Positions 23,201-36,159 of a DNA stretch of 64,000 bases are shown here, piece by piece. This DNA comes from Metaphire vulgaris (taxonomy: Eukaryota > Annelida > Clitellata > Crassiclitellata > Megascolecidae): the NCBI GenBank assembly GCA_018105865.1, contig CM030851.1:2748468-2812467 (forward strand). Reading direction: 5' to 3'. The notes beneath the pieces are model-generated. The model made no database searches and was not told the DNA's origin. It saw only the letters and a list, made by a program, of their open reading frames with translations. A program made the translations under genes and the position numbers. Numbering within the stretch: position 1 is the first letter of the stretch; every line of letters starts with the position of its first letter.

Positions 23201-26200
23201 ATACAATTGAGTTCTATGAATTATTGTGCATAGGAAGTTGAATATTGTCAATTCGATACATAGGTCTACATACTCATCACATCAATATTCTACAGTAGAT
23301 CCGGTCTCACAATGCACCTCCTTATGATTTGCCTATACGCCGTCGATTACCCTTCGATTACCTAGGATTTCTTAATGGCATACCCATACACACAGTGTCA
23401 CATAGACACACACACACACACATATACACGCGCGGAGGACACACACACACGCACACACACACACACACACGTACTCTTAGATACAAAAGTATCTATAAAC
23501 AAGCCCAAAATACACATTTTCTTGTAGGCCTATTACAGTCGTATACCCATGATTGGCCTAGAAGAATTTCTTAATGGTATACCACGCAGACACGAACACA
23601 CTATTTGCTACGCACACGTCTATAAACCATTTTTTGTATTACAGTCGGATAGCGAATTTTGCGTTACTTCCTCTTTGACATAAGCCTATGACAGCTAATA
23701 ATATTCTTAATTTCTTAACCTTGCAACAAAGCAGTTCCTTTTATAGACCATTGATCCTCATTTAAAAAGGAAATATTCTACCTGCATGATTTGATATCCT
23801 TCTTGTGTTAAATTCTGCGAAATGAATGTTTCATTTTATTTATTCTTAACGTTTGATTGACTTTTTTATTCTATGTCGTGAAAGTGCTCTTCTGAAATTC
23901 GCAAGTTGGCACCAACTGCGTCAGATTAAAAATAATTATTATGTACTTCTATAGAGCCATTTCTAATAACCGAGAATGCCAATCAATGTTACATCAAATC
24001 CATCCGCAAAAGACCAGATCATTCCAGAGATCAGTCAGTCTCACTGTCACTTCTACCAATCGAGACTCTGGTCTCTGGGTCAGTAGCGTTATTTATTTGC
24101 GCCATCTGTCGAATGTGTTAAAACTGCGTTTCTTATAATACAATATTAGAAATAATTTCATTTCGCTAAAATGTCTACCAGAGAGACAGTTCTTTCTGTG
24201 GTTTCTTTAAATTTCTTGTTGAATTTGATTAATTGAAGAATGTAAGCCCAGTTCTTGTGCAACAGCGATCTAAACAAATAAATTAACACACGTTTTAAAA
24301 CCTTATTTAATCGCTTATTTATAAAATTTGAAAGCTATGTATTTCATGCGATACGTGTTAATGTTCTCTTATTTATAAGTTTTATAGCGAATATTTATCA
24401 ATATTCGCAAAATCTAAAACATTAAGCTCTTCGTCATTCGTATTAGCTTATGTTGATCACGTTCAGTCAGTGTCAGTTAAAGTTAGTTCATTGACATACT
24501 AAATACGCTAAGCATTGACTTTCATATGTTAAGCTGGTCTTAGGAGTTACATAACGTATTTTCAGATTAAATTTAACTAATTCTTTAACACTACAACTGA
24601 TTAGGATGTTCTGATGTTCATTTTATTGTTAGATCTGGAGCTATATAAATGTATGAGGGTTCTACTCCGTTCTGATGGAAAATTGCGGGAATTGAAGCAA
24701 TGCTAGCTGTCTGTGAAGAATAACATAGATTAGGCATAGAATAAAATAACTCTAGAAATCCTCTCTTCTGACCACCAGCTGAACTTTGTCAACTCCATCG
24801 AAGAAGCAAATGCCACATCGTAATTACAACTACGCCACCTGGCGAATATCTCTAGAAAGATTTAAACGAGCAATCAAAATCTTTCGTTGAGTTTATGCAA
24901 AATGCATTTTCATAACTGGAATGCCTTGTTATAATTTCATAAATTTATTTATATGGCGATAAACGTGGATTTTACCAAATTTTCCCAATATCATCCACTA
25001 ATAATAACTAAAATTCTTGCACAAAACACCCGATATAGCCATAACGGAATGTCTATAAAAGAATAAGATTCGATTAACCGCGAGGTTAACACTCCGGAGC
25101 CATCGCTCCTTCAATTCATCCAGGCAAAATGTGTTGGCATTTTAAAAGCAACATTAAAAGTTAAATAACAACAACAACACTAGCAACGATGATAATTTTT
25201 TTTACATAACAACTTCCATCTTTGAATACAATGCGTAGGATATATCTTTCCCGAATATCTAGCAGTCTAGCTTATCTGGTCCTTTTGAACGAGTTTTTTT
25301 CATGCATAGAAGACAAAGCGAATTGCTTGAATATTATGTTTAAAATACCTGGGTGCTCTTTGCCCTTCGCCTCCCCTTTTCCTTTCCCATAAATCAATGC
25401 TTCATATGAAAATATTATGATTTTATAGTTTTTGACTTATTGCTAAAATCATATTCTTATCGCAGTCGATTAGCGGCAGATTATTACAAATTGATCGCAG
25501 TTGAAGTACGTTAACATTAATTTTATATTTCGATGGTCTTAGCTAAGCTGCATGTATCGCTTGCTGATAACTTTATTGATAAGCAGCCCGTGACTGCTTT
25601 GAGTTAACATTAAATATACTGGTTTGACGATTGCTCGGGGCAGTTGGTCGATGATCGCTGAACAGTTTACATCTCGAATTGATCTCCTACAAGTTTTTAA
25701 CTTAATAGTTCTGTCGGAATCTATCCACTCGTCGTCCGCAAATTACGTTTCAGCAGGTTTTCTTTTTAACATCTTTGAGTTTCTCATTCATTTTTTGCAG
25801 AAAAACAAATATTCAACTATCAACAGTGATAACGAATACAATTGAAAATTAAAATTTAGTGTCTCTGGGGCAATAAAGCGTTAATGAGAAATTAGAAGCG
25901 TCCTATACTATACCTACTATCAGGTATATTGAAGGTTTTATTCATATTGAAAGTGTTATGCCACGCTGGACCTACGTCGTCCCCGTCATAAAACTGTCAC
26001 ACTTTCTTAGACCCCGTCCTCTCTCGAGTGTGGCGTACTTTTTTGACGGCCTTTGTCGAAATTTTGTGGCGCTGTGGGACACCCGACTCTTTCGAAAGCA
26101 GACTGCTGGACTAGGTCAGTGTTTTAGCCGTGCCTGTTGGCGGGATTCCTCTTTCATTAACCTCAAATTCCCCCCCCCCCACCAAAACAAATTTAGCAGT

Positions 26201-26440
26201 GATACAAATTTTTGCATTGAACTGTGTCTGTTCCCATCCAGCCATGTCGATTGGCCCCCAAAGGCCTGGGGTCTGGATAAAACACTGGTGTCTAGCTCAT
26301 GAAAACAAAAGGAGGCGATTATCTGTAAAGACAGATCAATGGTTTCAAATTACTGCTTAATTAGACCATTTTGTATAAAAAAAACTACGAAACATTAGCA
26401 TCGTTATCAAATATATATTTTGTTTTGAGTCACAAATGTA
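20209..26440. other. Gene-poor repetitive stretch
   Basis: I see no supported gene here. It holds one dispersed-repeat copy (about 21.0-21.6 kb), an alternating CG/TG tract (21750-21786), a GC-richer unique segment (about 21.93-22.46 kb), a segment at 22.47-22.76 kb that resembles LINE-type 3' sequence, and a CA-rich tract (23401-23472). The reading frames are short and lack recognisable domains or splice context. Confidence 0.6.
23401..23472. repeat. (CA)n microsatellite
   Basis: Interrupted CACACA runs containing TATACACGCGCGG. Confidence 0.9.
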
Positions 26441-26722
26441 CAGCTCCTTTCACAACAAAGGTCACCATTTTTGGTTAAAATGAGACGGATCCTTTTTGCA
26501 TTTAGCATAATTCACTTTTTAATATTATTAGTCTGAGAAATAAAGCAATATTACAGTAGGCGGGTTGTTACATCTATAGCTAAAAGACGGTGCTTTATAA
26601 AGGTGTGTAGATGAATCTTAGTTAAATCGAAAATTTTCAAGGTCATTTTAGAAAGTTATTTCATGCAGCTGACTTCAGAACGGCACATCTTTGGCCGTTG
26701 AATTTTTCTTTTTTTTATACAT

Positions 26723-26772
26723 CAGTGGTTTTCACACAGGCTTACTTAGCCTCCCAAACCCACTTAAAATCA

Positions 26773-26829
<57 letters not shown>

Positions 26830-26850
26830 TATTATTATTATTATTATTAT
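26723..26850 (+). repeat. LINE 3' tail with (ATT)n
   Basis: The sequence CAGTGGTTTTCACACAGG, CTTACTTAGCCTCCCAAACC, CACTTAAAATCAC and (ATT)n is the same 3' end as the LINE at 47963-48968, here on the plus strand and truncated to the tail. Confidence 0.82.
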
Positions 26851-28503
26851 TCTACTTTGATTAAATTCAGTGAATCAAGTGTCTTATATGATTATTTTAT
26901 AACGTTTGCTCGACTTTTTCATAGTTTGTCTTAAAATACTTTTTGCTGGCATTCGCGAGATGGCGCAATCTTCCGTTAGGGTGAATGCACTATATTTATT
27001 TCAGGGACTTTTCTTCCTTGTCTTGACTTGTTTTGATATACCACTGACATTTGACTTTATTGACAAGTAAATGCGCGCCTCACTACCGCCTCCTTGTGGT
27101 GTCGTTTCAATCCAAGGATTTGAACAACTTCACCTTCTATTGTAACAGTCTACTACAGGGGTACCCTCTTAGAAGACGGTCCACAACTCCACATCCAGTC
27201 TTCCATAGTCCGTGTGGGTTCTCTAGTTACAAGGAAAGTCCAATTATTCATGTGCCAACTATGCGGCATAGTAGGCAAACACGCGTAACTGCGGTTCGTT
27301 TTAATAGACTGTTATAGGTGAACCAAGGCAACATAAGACAAGACTAAATTTTAAAATGCATAGAATACATTTTTAAAATTCATAACGTTTGGATGACTGT
27401 TTCATTTTTGTCGTGAAATTATTTTGCTGGTATTCGCTAGATGGAGCAATCTTGCGTTACGATGACTGCAATATGTTCAGGGACTTTTCTTCATTGTCTT
27501 GACTTATCTTGATATACCATCCTATGAAATCTGACCTTTGTCGTTTTAACACCAGGATTTGAACAATTGCACATTCTAATATTGCTATCATTATTTCTAA
27601 CTCAAAAATGTGTGGATCTATTTGCTACAAACATAATTTTTAGTTAAAATGAACGGATCGTATAGGCATTTTGCATCATTCACTTCTTAGATAAAAACAC
27701 AAGGCCCAACAAGTTAACACATTAGCCGTCTCTTATATCTATAAATCAATCGCAGTGCTTTAAAAAGGTGTGCTGAGAGATCTAAGTTCAAACTGATATT
27801 GTAATGTGATTTAGAAAGCTCTCTTATTCAGCTGCTTTCAGAACACTACAATAGTACATCTGTGGTCTGTGAGCTTTCCAATTTTACTTTTATTAAATTC
27901 AGTGAGGCATACTGTATGCCACGGTGCTTTATAAAGGTGTGCTGATGTTTGTTATGTTAAATCTGAAATGTAATTTAGACAGTTATTTTATCCAGCTGAC
28001 TTCAGAACTGCACATTTATGGGCCTGTTAGCTCTGCCTTTAAACTTTGATTGAATTAAGTAAAACAGGTGTCTTACATGATTTATTCTAAACGATTGGTT
28101 GACTTTTTCATCTTTGTCACGAAATTATTTTGCTGATATTCGCTAGATGGCTCTATTGCACATTAGGATGAATGCAATATATTTCTTTCCGGGACTTTTC
28201 TGCCTTACCTTCACTTGTCCTGAAATCTGACCTTTGAATTTATTGTTAAATAAGTGTGCGACTACTGTAGCTATCGCCACCTAATTTTAGCACAGGAATT
28301 AGAACAAGTGCACCTTCTAATATAACATTCTATTATGTAAGTATCGTCAAAATTCTACTGATAATATGTTCATTAAGCACAATAGGCAAATGTTATTATG
28401 CCAACACAATAAATGGTCGCGTTGAAAATATATCGCTTTAGTCAGCATTTCCAAATCACAATATTTGCATCACACAGAGCTTAAGACGACTGTTGTAAAA
28501 CAG

Positions 28504-28799
28504 CAGGCCCGCCGGAACGAATTTTGGTCAGGGGTGCAGATTTTTTCGAAGTGAAATTTTCTCTTTCAAATCCTTGATAAGCAAAAAAGGTCTTCAACGC
28601 TAGAATTTACCTTCAAAATAGCTTGACAAGCAAAAAAGGTCGTCTGTACACTCTGCACCCCCTCTGCACCGCCTGTTTTTTTAGGATTCAGGAGTGCAGA
28701 TGGGATGCAGACCATCCCCTTTCCAGAGGGTGCATTGCACCCCTGAATTTTTCCAGGGTTGCAGCTGCACCCCCTGCACTTCCATTTCGGGCGTGCCTG
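28504..28799. repeat. MITE with CAGGCCCGCCGGAA ends
   Basis: The left end CAGGCCCGCCGGAACG and right end TTTCGGGCGTGCCTG are imperfect inverted repeats. The flanks taaaacag and tgaaacaa match at 6 of 8 positions, so the duplication is decayed. Inside are two copies of the AAGCAAAAAAGGTC motif. Confidence 0.7.
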
Positions 28800-29725
28800 T
28801 GAAACAATCTACATGACAATTCTTTGAATAATTCAGTGCTGATCATAAGCTTAGCGTATATTCAATAGCTTTACTAAAGACGCAATGCAACATCGTTATC
28901 ATAACCACGCCACCTAGCGAATATCGCCAGCATGCTTTCTATGTTAAGTTAAAATCTCTCGTTCCCTTTGAGCAAGAAGCGTTCTCATATGTTAATACCT
29001 TGTCGTATCTCAACCAATGTAGCTATGTTAGAGAAAATTCGATTTTATCACATTCTGTCTAATTCTGCCTTGGGTTGACTCATTTGTCAAATATCTTACT
29101 AGCTGTAAACTCATGAGCGTCTATTTAAAAGTGGATTTCTGGATTTGTATGATATACTGCTCAGTGTTATATATTCCATCATTGTCGTAAAGACAAACAA
29201 ATAAATGATCGATTGAATGGTTTCGTAACTAGATCCTTGCGCAAAACTCTTCAGCTGTACGGGATTACGGTATACAGCTATAAACAAAAGACAAGATTCG
29301 GTTATTTGGCTATTAGCATAAATTGGGCTACTAAACATTTTGCAATCTATAACAAGCGGACTCAGATCTAACGGTTAAGCGACAGAGGCGTCATTGGGGA
29401 GGCAGGAGGTCGTGTTCCCCCCCAAAATATCAAAATAATGTATAATATTTAAATAAATAAATTAAACTGAATGTGCAAAAAATCGCAAAAATTGACACAA
29501 ATTTGCCAAAAGATATAAAAAATTACAAATTTGCCAAAATTGGCCCAAAAATTGCCAAAAATTGGCCAAAATTGCCAAAAATTGCCAAAAATTTGCAAAA
29601 ATTTCTTAGAAATTATCTCGCCCCCCTCCAAGAAAAGTGTTAAATGACGCTAGTGTTAAGCGATTTTCTTGCATGGCTTTTGTAAAAGATATTACTCGGT
29701 TCATGCTTAAATCACCACCACCACC

Positions 29726-29782
<57 letters not shown>

Positions 29783-32097
29783 GCGTTCTCTGTCCTGGGA
29801 CAGTTTTACGTCTCCAATGTTTCCAGTTTTTGAAACTTATGTTTCTGTAAACTCGCAGTGTGTTGTATGCAAACTATTGATTTCTGGTGTAACTGTACAT
29901 GTGTATGGAGTAATAATTGTGCTAATCAATACACAACGCCGCCAATTCGCGGCGAATGCTGCTCTGTTTGAAGAGAATACGAATATCTATTTTGACTATT
30001 TTCTGAGTGACTCTCTGCATAAACTCTATCCTTAAATGTCGTGAGCATCTGCGGTGAATGTGGGACTCATAATGCTCTTTTATTTGTCCTTTATGAATGG
30101 TCCCCTGTATAATGTTCCAGGACGTGTCTCGTCTGCAGTTAATCGGAAGTCGAAGCTGGCAAAGCGAGCGAGTCATGGTAAAATATCTTCATCAATGATT
30201 TTCCTTCTTTACCGCCCATTCCATGCAATATATTTAAAAACATTAGAAACTATTTGGAAACATAACTGATATCGGACCTACTCGGGATTTGCGTCGTTTC
30301 AATGTGGAAACTGATTCTCCTTTGCTATGAATGTCTTTCAAAGCCTTAGTTCAGGCTTCAAAGAAACAATCGGATGGGGCGAACCTGATCTGGGCGTCTG
30401 TCTTTCTAAGGGAGATTTATCAATTCTGTGATGCCCGTTAGCAGTTTACTTCCCACCTCTGTAGGCTCAGGCACTAGTTGTGGTCTCAGACCATCCGGAC
30501 CTCCTTAGAAACCAGCAGGACAGGTGCAAAGCAGGCTTAAAGTGCAAATCAATTAAAAAAATTTTGCAGCACTGATATTGTATAATAAACATAAGCAAGG
30601 AGTGTGATTTTCATCTGATTTCAGTGCATTCAACACTATAAAGATTTGAACCCGTGTTAAGACAAAACACTACCGCTTTGTAAGGTTAGAGATATTGCCT
30701 CAGATATTGGCTCAGCAAGTGATTCAATTTCTGTAAAATAAACCAGAAAAATAGCAGTTTAACTGAATGAAGCTTTATCTTTGTCTAATTAACCAACGCC
30801 TTCCGTCTCTGGTTACAAATTAAGGAGACCATCTGTAAAAATTTTTAATTTCCTCAAAACTTTAATACCATAAATGATCCAGTATTAAATTGCATTTTAC
30901 GTCATATAGTGAGAAGATAGGCGTCTCGCGTACTAGTCACCTTACGGTTAAGCGGATGTCTTCAAATTATGAAACAACTGCAGCGTTTTATTAAGGTATC
31001 GTTGGGGATCATTGTCAAATGGCGGAATCTCAATGTCATGTAAGAAGTGAATTTCTTCAGCTAACTGTCGGAACTTTATATCTTATATTTTCTGTATTCC
31101 GCAATTTGTTTTGCTTGAATTCAAACGGATTGAAGTATACAGTTTTTTACATTTTCTGTGAACCGTGGAAGTGTTATGTTGTTATTCGCCAGATGGCGTG
31201 GTCTTGCATCAGAGTTGAATGCATCTTATTTGAGAAGTTTTCTTTAAAGATATTTGATCTTGTTTCATAAATTTTATAATCTTTTCAATTGTTATCGGAA
31301 TCAATTTTGAAAACATTTCTCTCTCGTGTTTGAATTTTGTTAGTCACACCAGGGCGTTAAGAGACAAATGTCCGTCGACACGTAGTGGAAGTTAAAATGT
31401 TCTGTGTAATGCTTCAAAGTTTGTTGTGGTCTGATAGCGACGATGTGCAGTGAAGCTATGGCATCTGTTTACCTAGAAGGATCACTATAATAATTACCTC
31501 ACACAGCAGCAGCACACAATTATTAAAACACGTAAAATAATCGTTTGCTCACAGGGTCACAGGCAGGGTTACCTCTAGGATTATCAATTTGGGGGCTGTC
31601 GGTAAATTCTTGGGGTCCTCTGCTAAAAAAGTCTGACTAGCAAAAAAAGGTCATCCATTGCAGAAATTGGGAAGTGTTGTGGGTGTTGGTCTCAAATTGG
31701 GGGTGTTGGGAGGGTGTTAAGGGTGAAAAAATATCCATGGTGGCAGTATATGGCAGAAATGGATTGACTGGATGCCTGTGGTAGCATAGTCTCTTTAGAG
31801 ATCATGGAATTCGATGATAAATACAGGCCTACCGACTGGAGCGGCTGTCGGGATATAGAGTGATTACACATTTCAAAGTCTCAGAATATTATTCCTTATG
31901 ACATTTGTCTTTATTTTGCATTTGATCGCCTCCTTTTATCTTCCTCGGTCTTCGCAAGAGGCCGGGTGTTTCGTTTACTAAGAGTGATTTAAAAAGCAGT
32001 GGGGTCGAGAGACTCCGCCCTACAGTTGTCACTTTAAAGTAGGGATCGTTCAGCTAAAAGCAATAATTTATTACTCCCATTAAGGATTGGGTTCAGT
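28800..32097. other. Non-coding interval with one dispersed-repeat copy
   Basis: I find no gene. The stretch contains a (CCA)n/(TCA)n tract at 29712-29781, a TTTGCCAAAAATTG-rich low-complexity segment at 29450-29610, a dispersed-repeat copy at about 30.9-31.3 kb and a GACTAGCAAAAAAAGGTC motif near 31634. Confidence 0.6.
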
Positions 32098-32280
32098 CAG
32101 TGGCGTAGCGAGGCAAAGTGCCGTTCGGGGCGAGAAAAAAGTGCCGCCCTCAATTCTCCGAAAAGGTCTGACAAGCCAAAAAACGTTATAAAGTCTCCAA
32201 AAAAGTCTCTGACAAGCAAAAAAGTTATCAACTCTCCAAAAAGTCTCTGACAAGCGAAAAAACGTTATCAACGTAAGTAC
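32098..32280 (+). repeat. hAT MITE, one end only
   Basis: It starts CAGTGGCGTAGCGAGGCAA, as in 17941-18130. Three TGACAAGC(C/G)AAAAAA motifs follow, but no right terminal repeat was found, so its end is arbitrary and the copy looks truncated. Confidence 0.6.
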
Positions 32281-32329
32281 TGTACAAGTCAATTGTATCT
32301 TATTATTTTTGAAGATTCCTGGTAGAGTT

Positions 32330-32866
32330 TCAGGTTGACCTGGCCTTCTTGTAGACCCATCCGATTCCACTCGCCATGGCCAATGTTGCAGCCACCGGGG
32401 CGACCGCAGTGGCTGTCCCAACGGCCGCACCCATCGCGCCAACCGTCGCCAAGCCTCCCCAATATCCAGTGACTGCTCCACACAATCCAGCCACTCCAGC
32501 TGACGTGGCCGATACATTGTAAAGTTGATCAGTGTTTCCATTCTGCAGATTGTCCACTTTTTTGTTCAATTCTCTGATTCTCTCTTCATTTTCTGCGTCT
32601 CTCTTGTCTCTGTCGCTTGCGTCCTCCGTCTGAATCTTCAACCCTATCTTCACCTTCTCCAATTCCAGAGTCAACTTTGCAAGTTCCAGCTCCTTGTCTT
32701 TCATCGCCAATTCGAACTCCTTCATTCTCTGCTCGTGTTTCATCTTCTCGATTTCCATTTCATGTCTTCTCTTTCGTTCATTCTCTTCAAATTCCATTCC
32801 CAGGTTCTCATTTCCCGGTTGCAAGTGAACACGACTACTACCTCTCTGCATTGGTACGATTGCCAT
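32330..32866 (-). CDS. Coiled-coil protein with Gly/Ala-rich hydrophobic C-terminus
   Basis: An uninterrupted frame of 178 residues starts MAIVPMQRGSSRVHLQPG. Residues about 25-110 are highly charged with heptad-like Leu/Ile/Met (EMEIEKMKHEQRMKEFELAM, LELEKVKIGLKIQ) and predict a coiled coil. Residues about 119-172 are rich in Gly and Ala with GxxxG spacing (GAVTGYWGGLATVGAMGAAV, ATLAMASGIGWVYKK), possibly one or two membrane-inserting helices. No family was recognised. The A/T-rich acceptor-like sequence tagtttcag about 30 bp upstream suggests either a 5' UTR intron or a larger gene. Length and amino-acid pattern argue for real coding. Alternatives are a retrocopy or part of a mobile element. 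Location and role are unknown. Confidence 0.6.
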   Translation of the reverse strand: MAIVPMQRGSSRVHLQPGNENLGMEFEENERKRRHEMEIEKMKHEQRMKEFELAMKDKELELAKLTLELEKVKIGLKIQTEDASDRDKRDAENEERIRELNKKVDNLQNGNTDQLYNVSATSAGVAGLCGAVTGYWGGLATVGAMGAAVGTATAVAPVAATLAMASGIGWVYKKARST

Positions 32867-33290
32867 ATTCTGTTGTAAAGGTTGGTTGCTGCAATCTGAA
32901 ACTAACAGAAACTCTAGTTTAAATATACGTCATTTGATGCACTAGTCATGACTAATGCATGTAAAAAGCGTTCTTGTATAACATATATCAGACATTTCAT
33001 ATTCAACGGCAAGCATTTTAATTATCTATTTCAAGACAACTTCTATGGCACCGTGCACTAGGCTAAGGCCTACGACATGATGAACATTTGCGCGTATTTC
33101 AATACAAAAGGCGCCAGTGAACTTAAAGCAAAATAGACTAAACGAATGTAAACTTAATACGCTAGTGAATTATTTAAAAAGACCACATATTCAGCTTTGT
33201 GGATGCAATGTATTAACGTGAGCATATGCACGTTGCTACGAGGGCGTGTATGCTAACTCCTGTGGGCGATTTTCGAAGCAGCAGCGGGGG

Positions 33291-33443
33291 CATGGGCCTA
33301 GCGACGGGGGTATATCGGTATATATACCCCTCAAAAATCAGGCTACTTTAAAGTTTGTGTGTTTTTAAAGATTTTCAGCGTTTTAAAGAGTTATGTCCCT
33401 CCAAATCACATAGCCCCAAATCAAATTCCTGGCTACGCCCCTG
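33291..33443. repeat. MITE related to 19803-19985, inverted
   Basis: The right end CTGGCTACGCCCCTG and the interior words GACGGGGGTATATCGGTATA, AATCAGGCTACTTTAAAGTT and CAAATTCCTGG match 19803-19985 in reverse. The left end is eroded and no target duplication is evident. Confidence 0.7.
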
Positions 33444-34001
33444 GGGGGTCGGGGGTAGGGCAGAAAATGTTCTTACCCCAAAGGACCTTGCCTTCAATCA
33501 ATCGGTGTAAGATCTCCGAATACGCGCTACAAATAGAGCATTGTTAAATATTTTCATTATGACATATAATATGCCCTATTGTTTATAAGCTTAGTGCAGA
33601 GCCAATCGACGCCTAGTAACGATGGCGTTCAACGAAGCATTACACGTCTTCATTGCAAATCGCGAATTTTTATTAAGACATTCCACATACCTATTTTTAA
33701 TTGTTTTTCTAAGATGGCAGATTCATAAAAATGTTGTAAATCTGAATACCTTGACAAGTAGTTGGCAGACTGAAAATCTTCGTAACAATGGATCTAATGA
33801 AAATAGGCCTCAGTCAGACACAGGTGAGCTGAGATTATGATGCAGGTGAAAATATCTGAAAATTTCGGAATTTCTAAACGTCTCAGTTTCGAAACCGATC
33901 ACCGTATTATCTTCATAATAAATGCTAGTCATTGCTATTTTTAGATCGGATCAAGAGGCCAGTCAAATGAAGCCAAGTGCTGCGCTGCCTGTCTTAATAT
34001 A

Positions 34002-34582
34002 ATATAATACACTACAATACACTACAATATAATACAATATAATATAATATAATATAATATAATATAATATAATATAATATAATAATATAATATAATATAA
34101 TATAATATAATATAATATAATATAATATAATATAATATAATATAATATAATATAATATAATATAATATAATATAATATAATATAATATAATATAATATAA
34201 TATAATATAATATAATATAATATAATATAATATAATATAATATAATATAATATAATATAATATAAAATAAAATAATATAATATAATATAATATAATATAA
34301 TATATATAATATAATATAATATAATATAATATAATATAATATAATATAATATAATATAATATAATATAATATAATATAATATAATATAATATAATATAAT
34401 ATATAATATAATATAATATAATATAATATAATATAATATAATATAATATAATATAATATAATATAATATAATATAATATAATATAATATAATATAATATA
34501 ATATAATATAATATAATATAATATAATATATTATAATATAATATAATATAATATAATATAATATAATATAATATAATATAAC
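34002..34582. repeat. (TATAA)n array of about 580 bp
   Basis: An almost pure ATAAT pentanucleotide array with a few single-base slips lies directly 3' of the minus-strand LINE at 34583. It most likely grew from that LINE's tail. Long Tyr/Ile/Leu frames here are translation artefacts. Confidence 0.95.
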
Positions 34583-35223
34583 AAGGTTTAAAGTGGTTCT
34601 GTAGGGACTGCCTTGTGTGAGAACCACTGTTGTTCCCATCCAATCTAATATCCTAAACTACTTAGGTTTATTTTGAACTCGTTTACAGTTGTAGCCGTTA
34701 CTATCCCCTCATCCAGTTCATTCCATCTGTCCACCACTCTTGCACTAAAAAAATGCTGTTTATGTCTCCCAACCCGTTTCTTGAACAGTTTCATGCTGTG
34801 TCCTCTGGTTCGATCATACTGCTTCATTGTAAAAAATCTTTCCTTTGGCATTTCCACTTTGTTTGTTAGTATTTTGTATGTCTCGATCAAATCCCCTCTC
34901 ACTCTTCTTTTTTCCAGGGTTGTCAATCCACAGTGATTTAGCCTTTCCTCATAGGTTAGTTTGTGATATCCCTTGATCATCTTTGTTGCTCTGTGTTGCA
35001 CTCTTTCTAAGGTCTCTATGTCTTTCTTCAGGAATGGACACCATGCTTGAACACAATACTCTAAATGTGGACGTACCAATGTCTTGTAAAGTCTTATTAT
35101 TACATCCTTCTCTCTGATCACTATCGTTCTTTTGATCATACCTAGAATTTTGTCGGCCATCTTAGCTGCCTCTGCACACTGCCTAGATGGCTTTAAGCTG
35201 TCATGCATGATCTGTCTAGGCAT
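34583..35223 (-). pseudogene. LINE ORF2 C-terminus and 3' end
   Basis: The frame 35223-34645 contains KLYKTLVRPHLEYCVQAWCP-like sequence (IIRLYKTLVRPHLEYCVQAW), LERVQHRATKMIKGYHKLTY, CGLTTLEKRRVRGDLIETYK and FFSARVVDRWNELDEG, the conserved end of CR1/jockey-like reverse transcriptases. The 3' UTR ends CAGTGGTTCTCACACAAGG and CCACTTTAAACCTTG before (TTATA)n. The 5' part, including the catalytic YADD region, is missing. Confidence 0.9.
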
Positions 35224-35710
35224 GATCTATCTGTCTTGTTTTCATAAATATCTGCACATGGCATTATGTAAATATTGAGTCCATCTGGGCGTCTAGCGGC
35301 CATAATTTCATGCCGTGAACATAGGCGGCACGCCTCTATCGGCCACGTCGGCCCATAATTGATAATGCAATAGCACCTATTAGATAGCCTAGCACTAAGC
35401 AGTCTATAGTACAGATAACAATTGGTGCTTGACTGAAGATTAGCTGGTCTCAGTTGATGGAAATTCGTCAAAATTTGTATAAAAGATAACGAGAATAATT
35501 CCTGTGGTCGATCAGCTGTAAAAATGTCTAAGAGATTTCGTCGAACTGAAACAGAAATGGGAAAAAACAAAATCAAGAAACAATTTAAAATATTGTTTTA
35601 TCACTTACATCATTAATAATATAAGATTCCATCAGATGATAGTCTTCTATTATGCTACCGGATCTATCGCAGTGGGTTTTTATAATTTCAGCGTTAAAAA
35701 TTATTAAATC

Positions 35711-36159
35711 CAGTGATGGGCACTAACTAATTTTTTAAAGTTAAACTTTAACTAAACTTTTTTTGCAATCAAGCAGTTTAACTTTTTAAGTAACTAGCTT
35801 TTCACTGTATTAGTTTAACTTTAACTGATAACTAATTAAAAGCAGTTTAACTTATAACATTAACTTTTTAACTTTGACATGAGCTACTGAGCTAGTAAAA
35901 CTAGGCTACAAGCTGCAACGAACACGATTTACAATTATAATTTCATATAGCACAATTTTAACAATAAATATAATAATTATAATAATAATGGTAATAATAA
36001 TAATAATTCATAATTGAAGCAGGTAATTATGCGGGTGACATAAAAAAGTAGAGCCTGCGCGTGACTTAGCCTGTGCTGAAGGTTTAACTGTTGATGCAAC
36101 TAAAAAAAGTAGTTTAACTAAAAGTTAACTAATTTTTAGTTAACTTTTGCCCATCACTG
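35711..36159. repeat. hAT element, CAGTGATGGGCA ends
   Basis: The ends CAGTGATGGGCACTAAC and TTTTGCCCATCACTG are inverted repeats flanked by a perfect 8-bp duplication attaaatc. The interior is rich in AGTTTAACT(T)TTTAA words and has no transposase frame. Confidence 0.92.

Larger units (their letters stand above)
14785..31270 (+). repeat. Old dispersed repeat family, mostly direct copies
   Basis: Diverged copies at about 14.8-15.2, 16.0-16.4, 18.5-18.9, 21.0-21.6, 26.5-27.0, 27.4-27.6, 27.9-28.3 and 30.9-31.3 kb share ordered landmarks. These are GCATTTTGC plus CACTTCTTAG, GGTTAAGCGG, TTTATAAAGGTGT, GATCTTAGTTAAATC and a terminal TTCGCCAGATGGCGCAA-like word. All of these run in the same direction. 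Inverted partial copies occur near 24.08, 24.84 and 28.91 kb. I see no terminal repeats or coding frame. Confidence 0.65.

Noticed and set aside
25958..26302. 114-residue plus-strand frame
   Set aside because: No recognisable domain, a C-run in the middle and no supporting context.
33622..33840. 72-residue frame with a hydrophobic segment (STYLFLIVFL) and a donor-like ACACAG|GTGAGC
   Set aside because: A possible orphan exon, but there is no partner exon, homologue or repeat evidence, so I do not call it a gene.
34002..34640. Long Tyr/Ile/Leu-rich reading frames
   Set aside because: They are translations of the (TATAA)n array; no coding signal.
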